NCBI GenBank assembly: GCA_026193735.1
Contig: JAPHUJ010000232.1
Span: forward strand, 1-6,080
Length of the DNA: 6,080 bases
DNA from: Sulfurovum sp.
Lineage (GTDB): Bacteria > Campylobacterota > Campylobacteria > Campylobacterales > Sulfurovaceae
Reading direction: 5' to 3'
Of the stretch, positions 1 to 6,080 are shown in pieces. Below the pieces are notes generated by a model that saw only the letters and a list, made by a program, of their open reading frames with translations, was not told the DNA's origin and did not search any database. Every line of letters begins with the position of its first letter. Positions within the stretch are counted from its first letter, which is position 1. A program made the translations under genes and the position numbers.

Positions 1-659
1 TGGCAACATTCCTCATGACAGGTTCTGTCTCTTACCTCTTTTACGCCAACCGTATTTTTCAACTTCCTCTTGCCATCATTGCCATTGCTACTGCTACAGT
101 GCTTTTTCCTGCTGTTTCAAAAGCACTTAAAAATAAGAATGAAACAGAGGCTTATAAAAACTTGAACCAGGCTTTTTGGCTACTTTCATTTTTATTGGGT
201 GCTGCAATGGTTGGTGGCATTTTACTAGCTGAACCCATAGTATGGTTACTTTTTGAGAGAGGAAAATTTACAACCGTGCAAACACTCGAAACAGTAAGTG
301 TACTTCAAATGTATATGATAGGTTTACTTCCTTTTGGACTTGCAAAACTTTTTTCTCTTTTCCTCTATGCCTCACATAGACATCTCAAGGCAGCAAAAAT
401 CGCTGTCTACTCTCTGGTTACCTCTGTGACATTCTCCCTGATACTTATGCATCCAATGGGTGCTTCAGGTCTAGCATTGGCTGGGAGTATCGGTGGATGG
501 GTGCTTTTTATACTGACAGTAAAAGAGGTGGGTACAGATAAATTTATGGAGATCATTAGATCAAAAAGATCCGTTTATCTGCTTTTAACTTTACTGGTGT
601 TTTCTTTTATACTGTATGAAATCAAGCATTTACTGCTTGAATATATACGAGAAGTTTAA
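1..659 (+). CDS. murJ: Lipid II flippase MurJ (MviN family), C-terminal part
   Basis: MurJ is an inner-membrane MOP-superfamily transporter that flips the peptidoglycan precursor lipid II to the periplasmic face. The frame is open from base 3, so the gene starts upstream of the window and the first ATG (base 15) is internal. About 219 residues are visible, roughly the last half of a protein usually near 470 to 520 residues. Seen: the family segment GSVSYLFYANRIFQLPL just inside the edge, the LFERGKFT motif, GLLPFGLAKLFSLFLYAS, and GLALAGSIGGWV, with several hydrophobic helices and a final membrane helix before a short charged end. The conserved arginines of the YANR and FERG motifs are present. 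It ends in TAA at 657-659. It converges on the minus-strand polyferredoxin gene. In related genomes I expect cysS to follow directly. Identity is secure from motifs; the N-terminal half cannot be assessed. Confidence 0.93.
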   Translation, partial: ATFLMTGSVSYLFYANRIFQLPLAIIAIATATVLFPAVSKALKNKNETEAYKNLNQAFWLLSFLLGAAMVGGILLAEPIVWLLFERGKFTTVQTLETVSVLQMYMIGLLPFGLAKLFSLFLYASHRHLKAAKIAVYSLVTSVTFSLILMHPMGASGLALAGSIGGWVLFILTVKEVGTDKFMEIIRSKRSVYLLLTLLVFSFILYEIKHLLLEYIREV

Positions 660-746
660 TAACAATCTTTTTTTAATACGTTTATATGATGATTTGATTT
701 ACTTTGAGTGAGTTAGATGATAAAAAATTATAGACAATATCACAGT

Positions 747-771
747 TATGATGCCCATGATAGACATCATA
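747..771. terminator. Weak hairpin in the convergent murJ / polyferredoxin gap
   Basis: The 121-base gap between the two convergent stop codons (660-780) contains no gene. It has a perfect 7-base inverted repeat, TATGATG (747-753) and CATCATA (765-771), around an 11-base loop. The stem is AT-rich and no T-run follows directly on either strand. The nearest are an A-run at 722-727 (U-run for minus-strand transcripts, about 20 bases past the hairpin) and seven Ts at 668-674 just after the murJ stop. It may help end the minus-strand transcript, but it is not a canonical intrinsic terminator. Confidence 0.2.
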
Positions 772-780
772 CTAGTAGTA

Positions 781-2274
781 TTATTTCATAGCTGTACCGC
801 ATTTTCCGGCTGTACATTTCATCACTGGTGTTTCTGATTTTGCAGGTTTTGCAGTATCATGATTCCCATGACTTCCATGATGACCCATTTTTGCCATACC
901 ATACGTTTTAAATACATAAGCACTATATAGATTTGTTGACAGATAGAGCGTGATAAGAGAAGAAGCAAAGACAAACGCGATGATCTTCTTCATCTTTGTT
1001 ACTTTAAAAGACTTCATTCTTTTTGCCAGGATCAGATAACCCCATAGTACAGCGATATAAGGAATCACATCAAAGATATGTAACCATGCATCTCTTCTTG
1101 AAGCCAGGTTTTCAACAGGACCCGCTTCCAGACCAAATCCATAAATAAAACCATTGGCTATCTCTGCATAGTTATGTGTAAAGAAACTATGTATCAAATG
1201 CGCCAATCCACCTATGATGAATAGGGGTGCAAATGCATAACCTAAGGTATAAAACGTCTTTTCAAACGGTGCTTTTAAAATTTTTGAAGCCACAAACATA
1301 CCTATATAAACGATACCGATCGCAAATAACGTTGCATAGATAAAAGCAAACATTCCTACTGCATCGAGTGTACCAAAGTTTATATACTGTTGTGCAAATA
1401 CTGCAGTTTTTGACCAAATAAATTCATCTGCAATAGCTGAACGATTAAGTCCATGGTGAAAACTCATCGTAAGTGATATAGCAGCGGTAATGAGTATAAA
1501 CGACCACACTTCTGCTTTGTTGAATTTGAATTTTTCAAACAATGTTCTTGAAGGTTTCGTGAACCTAAACGCCACAGAATCACAGGCACTGCTACAATCC
1601 ATACAGAGTGTACAGTCATCCATAGAGTTTTTATTATCAAAAGAAAATGGATTTAGATTATAAGAACATGCCACTGAACAATCCAATGTTTTACAGCTCT
1701 TACAATCTTCTCTATAGGTACCCAACTCTGTAAATGACACTTTTGCATACGCTTTTGTCAAAGTCCCGATAGGACAGATATACTTACAGTAACTCATGTC
1801 TTTATAAAGATAATACATCACAAAAGCAACCAATGTAATGCCAGTAAAAAGCCAAGCAGTGGCAAGTGGAACTTTCCAAAAACCAGGTACGGTATAGTAG
1901 ATAGCCCACCATCCAAAAAAGAGAATAAAAATACCGATAAATCTATTTTTCAAAAAGTTTGGCATATCTTTTTTAAGACCAAATTTAGTGATATATTTTC
2001 CTAAAAATCCGTGAGGACAGATACCACAAAAAATTCTACCAAAGGTAGTAAGCGTCACCACTATAAAAAGGGACCAAAAGAGTCCCCAGAAGAGATGCTG
2101 TGTAAAGATGTTTTCTGTTCCAGGATCAGCAAATCCCATATATACACCATAGATGAAGAGTGCTAGAACAACTAGTTTCAACACCATCAAAAATGTTTGG
2201 TTTTTAAACAAAAATCCCAATACGGGCATACCATATATATCATTTCTCTCTCTATTTTCTTTGAACTCTACCAT
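781..2274 (-). CDS. Membrane polyferredoxin (NapH/CcoG/NosR-like 4Fe-4S protein) with His/Cys-rich tail
   Basis: A 497-residue inner-membrane iron-sulfur protein of unknown exact function. About nine membrane helices are visible, near residues 28-48, 61-79, 111-128, 138-156, 256-272, 305-328, 341-363, 400-417 and 430-450. Cysteine motifs are FCGICP (C83, C86), CKYICP (C163, C167), then two ferredoxin-type sets, C191/C194/C199/C203 and C221/C224/C227/C231. Positive charges place all of these in the cytoplasm. The paired membrane CP motifs plus two ferredoxin sets are the pattern of NapH, CcoG and NosR, which pass electrons through or at the membrane. The C-terminal half (about 250-497) is longer than NapH. 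It carries histidines near the periplasmic face (H273, H274, H359, H362, H367, H399) and a tail, predicted periplasmic, with GHHGSHGNH (464-472) and KCTAGKCG (486-493). It is the second gene of an operon with the TonB-dependent receptor, 10 bases away. A role in metal reduction or handling is inferred. CcoG, the cytochrome oxidase assembly factor, is an alternative, but the sequence does not match it closely enough to name it. Confidence 0.85.
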   Translation of the reverse strand: MVEFKENRERNDIYGMPVLGFLFKNQTFLMVLKLVVLALFIYGVYMGFADPGTENIFTQHLFWGLFWSLFIVVTLTTFGRIFCGICPHGFLGKYITKFGLKKDMPNFLKNRFIGIFILFFGWWAIYYTVPGFWKVPLATAWLFTGITLVAFVMYYLYKDMSYCKYICPIGTLTKAYAKVSFTELGTYREDCKSCKTLDCSVACSYNLNPFSFDNKNSMDDCTLCMDCSSACDSVAFRFTKPSRTLFEKFKFNKAEVWSFILITAAISLTMSFHHGLNRSAIADEFIWSKTAVFAQQYINFGTLDAVGMFAFIYATLFAIGIVYIGMFVASKILKAPFEKTFYTLGYAFAPLFIIGGLAHLIHSFFTHNYAEIANGFIYGFGLEAGPVENLASRRDAWLHIFDVIPYIAVLWGYLILAKRMKSFKVTKMKKIIAFVFASSLITLYLSTNLYSAYVFKTYGMAKMGHHGSHGNHDTAKPAKSETPVMKCTAGKCGTAMK

Positions 2275-2280
2275 TGATTA

Positions 2281-2286
2281 TCCTTT
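2281..2286 (-). promoter_or_regulatory. Ribosome binding site of the polyferredoxin gene, overlapping the receptor stop
   Basis: On the minus strand AAAGGA lies 6 bases before the ATG at 2272-2274 and shares two bases with the receptor's TAA stop (2285-2287). This supports the chosen start and indicates one transcript, with possible translational coupling of the two genes. Confidence 0.75.
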
Positions 2287-4405
2287 AAAATCTGTAACTA
2301 TAAGTTACCATTCCGCTTACAGGTGCTGCTGCCTTGTACGATACACCTCCATTAGCATCTTTTAAAGCTTCCATGGCATAATATTCATTCGTCAGATTAT
2401 TTATGTTTAATTGTATACTGTGTGTATGATATTCATACCCTAACATTAGATCAGTTACAAAATCATATCCTTCATATTTTTCCGTATTCGCATTGTCCAT
2501 ATAGTAACTTCCCCAACTTCTTGTAGTTACTCTTGCTTTAAATCCATTTTTCATTTTAAGTGCTGCAAACAAAGAGTATTGATTTTTAGGGATATAAGGC
2601 AAAGCATTTCCATCTCTAGTTTCCCAGTGAGCACCACCTCCATAACCTACTTGTTCCTCAAATGTAACAAATTTAAAATCACTATAGGCATAAGCACCAC
2701 CTATGTCCAGTGCATCTGAAACTCTATAGACAGTATTCAATTCCAAACCTCTTTTTTTCGTTTTGCCTGCATTGTCATATATGACATGACCATCAGCATC
2801 CTGAATTTGTATGATCTCATCATTCACATCATTTTGATAGATTGCTAAATCCAATAATAGATTTTCTGTTCTGGTTTTAAGACCAATTTCATAATTAATG
2901 CTTGTACTCTTATCAAGAGAAATATCTTCTTCTTGTGCTGAACCGATCTCACTACCAGTAGGCGCTTGATTAGCTGTCCCAATAGATCCATATATATTTG
3001 TTGTATCAGTTAATTTGTATATTGCTCCAAGTTTTGCAGAAAAAAGGTTATATGTTTTGTCTATATTATAAAGTCCTGCACCAGTTACATAATTTTGTGC
3101 ACTATAATCATAAGCTGTTATTTCATTTCCACTGATATCAAAACTTAATTTATCAATCCTTGTACTCATGTCAATAGTTATATCTTCAGCAGGAGAGAAT
3201 GTTTCCATCAAATACGCACCATAAAGTACAGTATTACTGTCTTCTATCTGTGCCAGATCACCTTTATTGTTTGATAAAGTTTGAACTATTACAGTTTTAG
3301 GTCCACCATAACCACTGATCGTACTTGTATTCAAATCCGCATATTCGTATTTCTTGGCATCGTTAGTGATATCTGTTTTATATGTTACGCCGGCTACAAG
3401 TGATGCTTCAGTATTAAACACTTTATGATTATAGTTAAGTTCTAAATCCGTTCCATAAACACTATTGTCAGTTGCATCATTTATGAGCCCTGTTACAGGA
3501 TGAAAATGATCCCACGTATTAAAATAGAATCTTGGTTTAAACAATACATCACCGATCTCTTTTTCATATTTTGCATTGATCGCAAAAATTTTAGAATCCC
3601 TTGCACTATGTTGCCATTGAGCACTTGTATCATGTTGTTCACCCGTTTCTTTGAATACTTCAAATTCATCAGCTGTCATTGACGTTGGTAGGTTCATATT
3701 TGACTCTGTATAGGAAAACTCTGTCTCCAGAGTAGACTCATCTTCAAATATATGTCCGTATTTTAATGTGGCTTGTGTAGCATCAAAATCATTGTTGTCT
3801 CTCCAACTGTTGTCAATTGCACGTTTGGAAAATGTAAAAGAAGCGAAATCTTTTTCACTCAGTGTACCACGGACTTTTAAATTAACATTCTTTTGTCCGT
3901 CATCACCTACACCTATTTTTATTCTGTCTTTTCCATCTTCAAATACAGACTTTGTTACAAGCTGGATCACACCACCTGTTGTATTTGCAGCATTAATGGA
4001 ACCTGGTCCCTTTTGTACCTCTATGCTAGATACATCTTGCATATCGATAAAATCAAATCTTGTAAAAGAATCCGGATCTGTGAGCGGCACACCGTCTTTC
4101 ATGACCATTATTTCCCTTACTCCATATCTCGCCTTAAGTCCTGCTCCCCTGATAATTAATCTTGGACTTGGTGAATTGGTCGATGATTCAGCATTCACAC
4201 CTGGTATATCCTTTATTGCATCTTGAATATTCAGTACATTTCTATCATCTATCATTTGTTCATCCACAACAGCGATCGATTGTGACACATCCTTTGTTGG
4301 TGTTGCGATCTTTGTTGCCGTTACACTTACCGATTCCAAACTAATTTCTTCCGCGTTTATCGACGATAAAGCCAGTAACGTTATTAATGAATATTTTATT
4401 CTCAT
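2285..4405 (-). CDS. TonB-dependent outer-membrane receptor, substrate unknown
   Basis: A 706-residue outer-membrane active transporter, a normal full length. Residues 1-18 form a signal peptide (MRIKYS, a hydrophobic core, then SINA before EE), so the mature protein starts at about E19. A TonB-box-like stretch ESVSVTA follows at 24-30. The plug spans about 38-152, with DAIKDIPGV (62-70), the RGAG motif (86-89), the MVMKDGVPL segment (101-108), VSSIEVQKGPGS (125-136) and NTTGGVIQLVTK (141-152). The 22-strand barrel fills the rest, with a FRAP-like ANQAPTGSEI (478-487), NLTNEYY (670-676) and the terminal YSYRF whose last Phe is the usual barrel assembly signal. There is no N-terminal secretin/STN domain, so it should not signal to a FecR/sigma pair as FecA does. 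It is the first gene of the operon with the downstream membrane polyferredoxin, suggesting uptake of a metal or metal complex that is then reduced. No siderophore synthesis, ABC permease, TonB or ExbB genes are visible, so the ligand cannot be named. Confidence 0.93.
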   Translation of the reverse strand: MRIKYSLITLLALSSINAEEISLESVSVTATKIATPTKDVSQSIAVVDEQMIDDRNVLNIQDAIKDIPGVNAESSTNSPSPRLIIRGAGLKARYGVREIMVMKDGVPLTDPDSFTRFDFIDMQDVSSIEVQKGPGSINAANTTGGVIQLVTKSVFEDGKDRIKIGVGDDGQKNVNLKVRGTLSEKDFASFTFSKRAIDNSWRDNNDFDATQATLKYGHIFEDESTLETEFSYTESNMNLPTSMTADEFEVFKETGEQHDTSAQWQHSARDSKIFAINAKYEKEIGDVLFKPRFYFNTWDHFHPVTGLINDATDNSVYGTDLELNYNHKVFNTEASLVAGVTYKTDITNDAKKYEYADLNTSTISGYGGPKTVIVQTLSNNKGDLAQIEDSNTVLYGAYLMETFSPAEDITIDMSTRIDKLSFDISGNEITAYDYSAQNYVTGAGLYNIDKTYNLFSAKLGAIYKLTDTTNIYGSIGTANQAPTGSEIGSAQEEDISLDKSTSINYEIGLKTRTENLLLDLAIYQNDVNDEIIQIQDADGHVIYDNAGKTKKRGLELNTVYRVSDALDIGGAYAYSDFKFVTFEEQVGYGGGAHWETRDGNALPYIPKNQYSLFAALKMKNGFKARVTTRSWGSYYMDNANTEKYEGYDFVTDLMLGYEYHTHSIQLNINNLTNEYYAMEALKDANGGVSYKAAAPVSGMVTYSYRF

Positions 4406-4409
4406 ATTT

Positions 4410-4415
4410 TCCCTT
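4410..4415 (-). promoter_or_regulatory. Ribosome binding site of the TonB-dependent receptor
   Basis: On the minus strand AAGGGA lies 4 bases before the ATG at 4403-4405 and is the only purine-rich site near it. With the well-formed signal peptide that begins at this ATG, it fixes the start. Confidence 0.7.
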
Positions 4416-4435
4416 ATTATTTTTAGTGATAGGAT

Positions 4436-4465
4436 TCTATATGTATAATGTTAATTATGTGTTAA
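4436..4465 (-). promoter_or_regulatory. Candidate sigma70 promoter of the receptor/polyferredoxin operon
   Basis: Reading the minus strand, TTAACA (4460-4465) and TATAGA (4436-4441) are separated by 18 bases, matching the -35 TTGACA and -10 TATAAT consensus at 5 of 6 and 4 of 6 positions. Transcription would start near 4429, giving a leader of about 24 bases before the ATG. The region is very AT-rich, so chance matches are likely; a second -10-like TATACA overlaps just upstream. Confidence 0.4.
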
Positions 4466-4486
4466 GAATTATTTAAAAATAAAAAT

Positions 4487-4500
4487 CATATTAAAATATG
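4487..4500. repeat. Short dyad CATATT-AA-AATATG in the divergent promoter region
   Basis: A perfect 6-2-6 inverted repeat about 21 bases upstream of the candidate receptor -35 and about 77 bases upstream of the cysS -10. Its size and position would suit a dimeric regulator, but it is made almost wholly of A and T in AT-rich DNA, so it may be chance. No regulator gene is visible in the window. Confidence 0.25.
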
Positions 4501-4514
4501 TAGTTTGGCATCTT

Positions 4515-4545
4515 AGATTCATCATATACATTGGTATAGGAATCT
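4515..4545. repeat. Inverted repeat AGATTC ... GAATCT upstream of cysS
   Basis: AGATTC (4515-4520) and GAATCT (4540-4545) are perfect complements separated by 19 bases. This is the least AT-rich part of the 213-base intergenic region (4406-4618), which otherwise holds only the two promoters and no gene. It could be an operator or a hairpin in a longer cysS transcript; there is no direct support for either. Confidence 0.2.
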
Positions 4546-4576
4546 TACACGTAATCCTCTCTAATTAACTTTTAGC

Positions 4577-4582
4577 TATAAT
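4577..4582 (+). promoter_or_regulatory. cysS promoter, -10 box TATAAT
   Basis: A perfect TATAAT preceded by TTTAGC, with the predicted start near 4589, about 30 bases before the cysS ATG. There is no recognisable TTGACA about 17 bases upstream. That fits Campylobacterota promoters, which rely on the -10 box and upstream T-rich periodicity. It gives cysS its own transcription start, needed here because the opposite-strand pair separates it from murJ. Confidence 0.65.
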
Positions 4583-4600
4583 CACAACACTATATAAAAC

Positions 4601-4605
4601 AAAGG
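4601..4605 (+). promoter_or_regulatory. Probable ribosome binding site of cysS, with long spacing
   Basis: AAAGG lies 13 bases before the ATG at 4619-4621, longer than the usual 5 to 9. No better purine-rich site is closer. The start is still well supported because the protein begins at the normal CysRS N-terminus, with the zinc-ligand CGPTVYD motif starting at residue 27. Confidence 0.5.
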
Positions 4606-4618
4606 TCCAGCTATTATC

Positions 4619-6028
4619 ATGCACATTTATGACAGCGTACAAAAAATAAAACTTCCTTTTGAGCCCATCCGCAAAGGGGAAGCAAGCATTTATGTTTGTG
4701 GGCCTACAGTGTATGATGATGCGCATTTAGGTCATGCACGAAGCAGCCTTTCTTTTGATCTTCTCTCTCGTACACTCAAAGCCTTTAACTACAAAGTCAC
4801 TCTGGGAAAAAACTTTACTGACATCGATGATAAGATCATCAAAAAAGTAGAAGAAACAGGGTTAAGTATGGAAGAAATAACCTCTTTTTACATCGACCGT
4901 TACCTTGAAGATATGGCAGCCCTCGGTATACAACGTGCCGATATAGAACCAAAAGCCACAGAGTCGCTACAAGCCATAGAAAACATGATACAAACACTCA
5001 TCGACAAAGATATCGCTTATGTCATCTCCTCAGGAGATGTCTATTTTGACACAGCTAAGGATGCACACTATGGAGACATATCACACCAGGTGGGTGAAGA
5101 TAATGACAACCAAAGTCGCGTATCACATACCTCTGAGAAAAGAAACCCTAAAGACTTTGCACTTTGGAAAGCATGTAAAGGAAATGAAGATATCTGTTTT
5201 GAAGCACCTTTTTCTTCAGGTCGTCCAGGCTGGCACATAGAGTGTTCTGCCATGATCGAAAAACACTTTGCACATACACATGGTACGCAAGAGTACAGTA
5301 TTGACATTCATGGTGGCGGTGCCGACCTGCTTTTCCCACATCATGAAAATGAAGCGGCTCAAAGTCGCTGTGCCACAGGACATGAACTCGCAAAGTACTG
5401 GATGCATAATGGTTTTGTGCAAATAGACGGTGAAAAAATGAGTAAATCTTTAGGAAACAGCTTCTTTCTTAAAGATGCACTCAAAGTCTATGACGGAGAA
5501 GTCCTTCGCTACTACCTCAACTCTGTACACTATAGAAATGATTTTAACTTCTCTGAAGAAGAGTTACTTACTTCCAAAAAAAGATTGGACAAACTTTACC
5601 GACTCAAAAAACGTGTAAGTCCAGGCAAAGGTTCTGCTGTCAATAAAACATTTAAAAATGCACTTCTTACCGCTATGGGTGATGACCTCAATATTTCCAT
5701 AGCACTTGCAGTCATAGACGAGATGGTAGCTGAAGCCAATGATGCTTTTGATACAGTTCCCAAAGATAAATCCCTTAAAAAAGAGACTTTGGCAAACATA
5801 GAGTTTATCGATACACTGCTTGGTTTTGGTGGCAAAGAACCTTTTGCTTATTTTCAAATAGGTGTGGATGAAGCACTCAAAATACAGATAGAAGCGCTTA
5901 TCTCTGAACGCAGCGAAGCGAAAAAAGAAAAAAACTTCGAACGTTCAGATGCTATCCGTGATGAACTTATAGCTTTGGGCATATCTATCATGGATACACC
6001 TGCTGGTACACTTTGGGAAAAAGTCTAA
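4619..6028 (+). CDS. cysS: Cysteinyl-tRNA synthetase
   Basis: Cytoplasmic class I aminoacyl-tRNA synthetase that joins cysteine to tRNA-Cys with ATP. At 469 residues it is full length. Seen in order: CGPTVYDD (27-34), the HIGH-type signature HLGH (36-39), NFTDIDDKI (65-73), the GRPGWHIECSAM segment (201-212), HGGGADLLFPHHENE (231-245), and EKMSKSLGN (272-280) containing KMSKS (273-277). The four zinc ligands of the E. coli enzyme (C28, C209, H234, E238) correspond to C27, C209, H241 and E245, all present. The helical domain follows, then the C-terminal FERSDAIRDEL and the DTPAGTLWE ending typical of the family. No damage or missing residue was seen. It has its own TATAAT promoter, is divergent from the receptor operon, and its stop overlaps the start of the next gene. 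Confidence 0.98.
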   Translation: MHIYDSVQKIKLPFEPIRKGEASIYVCGPTVYDDAHLGHARSSLSFDLLSRTLKAFNYKVTLGKNFTDIDDKIIKKVEETGLSMEEITSFYIDRYLEDMAALGIQRADIEPKATESLQAIENMIQTLIDKDIAYVISSGDVYFDTAKDAHYGDISHQVGEDNDNQSRVSHTSEKRNPKDFALWKACKGNEDICFEAPFSSGRPGWHIECSAMIEKHFAHTHGTQEYSIDIHGGGADLLFPHHENEAAQSRCATGHELAKYWMHNGFVQIDGEKMSKSLGNSFFLKDALKVYDGEVLRYYLNSVHYRNDFNFSEEELLTSKKRLDKLYRLKKRVSPGKGSAVNKTFKNALLTAMGDDLNISIALAVIDEMVAEANDAFDTVPKDKSLKKETLANIEFIDTLLGFGGKEPFAYFQIGVDEALKIQIEALISERSEAKKEKNFERSDAIRDELIALGISIMDTPAGTLWEKV

Positions 6029-6080
6029 TGAAAAACCTTCTAAATCAGTATCTCCCATACCTTGTAGGCTACAAAAGACA
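6028..6080 (+). CDS. Start of next gene, probably MsbA-type ABC transporter (partial)
   Basis: The ATG at 6028-6030 shares its A with the cysS TAA (TAATG), implying translational coupling and one transcript. Seventeen full codons are visible before the window ends, reading MKNLLNQYLPYLVGYKR. The pattern (short basic start, then QYLPYLxxYK before the first membrane helix) is like the N-terminus of MsbA-type ABC transporter subunits, which export lipid A core across the inner membrane. From memory of Campylobacter genomes, such a gene follows cysS there. The visible sequence alone is too short to prove the identity. Confidence 0.55.
   Translation, partial: MKNLLNQYLPYLVGYKR

Noticed and set aside
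622..674. A 7-base perfect hairpin (TCAAGCA, loop TTTAC, TGCTTGA at 622-640) followed by seven Ts at 668-674, as a murJ terminator.
   Set aside because: The T-run is 27 bases beyond the stem and the hairpin lies inside murJ coding sequence, so it does not have the layout of an intrinsic terminator.
3768..4226. A 152-codon open frame on the plus strand, opposite the receptor plug domain.
   Set aside because: It is fully antisense to a well-supported receptor gene, has no ribosome site or recognisable motif, and its composition mirrors the codon pattern of the real gene.
2285..4405. Naming the receptor FecA, CfrA, OprC/NosA or a nickel receptor.
   Set aside because: Only general TonB-receptor motifs are visible. 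There is no STN domain and no substrate-specific signature or neighbouring biosynthesis gene that would justify a specific name.
683..4528. A 10-base inverted match, TATATGATGA (683-692) and TCATCATATA (4519-4528), in the two gaps flanking the minus-strand pair, as possible remnants of a mobile element.
   Set aside because: Ten AT-rich bases can easily match by chance between two AT-rich gaps, the similarity does not extend, and there is no transposase or target-site duplication.
5068..5857. Several minus-strand open frames of 68 to 97 codons within cysS.
   Set aside because: They overlap each other and lie antisense to conserved cysS coding sequence; none has a recognisable motif.

Overview
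The window looks like chromosomal DNA from a Campylobacterota (epsilonproteobacterial) bacterium, possibly a Sulfurovum- or Sulfurimonas-like chemolithotroph. The evidence is the AT-rich, A/T-skewed codon use, the style of the MurJ and CysRS proteins, a TATAAT -10 box with no clear -35, and cysS followed directly by what looks like an msbA-type gene. This assignment rests on recalled resemblance, not on a search.

Layout: (1) 1-659, plus strand, the C-terminal half of the lipid II flippase MurJ, cut by the window edge. (2) 660-780, a convergent intergenic gap with a weak hairpin and no convincing terminator. (3) 781-4405, minus strand, a two-gene unit transcribed away from cysS: first a TonB-dependent outer-membrane receptor (2285-4405), then, 10 bases later, a nine-helix membrane polyferredoxin of the NapH/CcoG/NosR type with a His/Met/Cys-rich tail (781-2274). 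(4) 4406-4618, an AT-rich divergent promoter region. (5) 4619-6028, plus strand, complete cysteinyl-tRNA synthetase. (6) 6028-6080, plus strand, the first codons of the next gene, overlapping the cysS stop by one base and probably an MsbA-type lipid A exporter.

murJ, cysS and the downstream gene are housekeeping genes on one strand. The receptor/polyferredoxin pair sits between them in the opposite direction and looks like an accessory cassette inserted between murJ and cysS. Its likely job is a two-membrane metal-handling system: the receptor brings a metal or metal complex into the periplasm, and the inner-membrane iron-sulfur protein could carry electrons from the cytoplasm to a periplasmic-side histidine/cysteine site, perhaps to reduce or bind the metal. 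The substrate (iron, copper or another metal) cannot be read from the sequence. This pair is the part of the window most worth following up.
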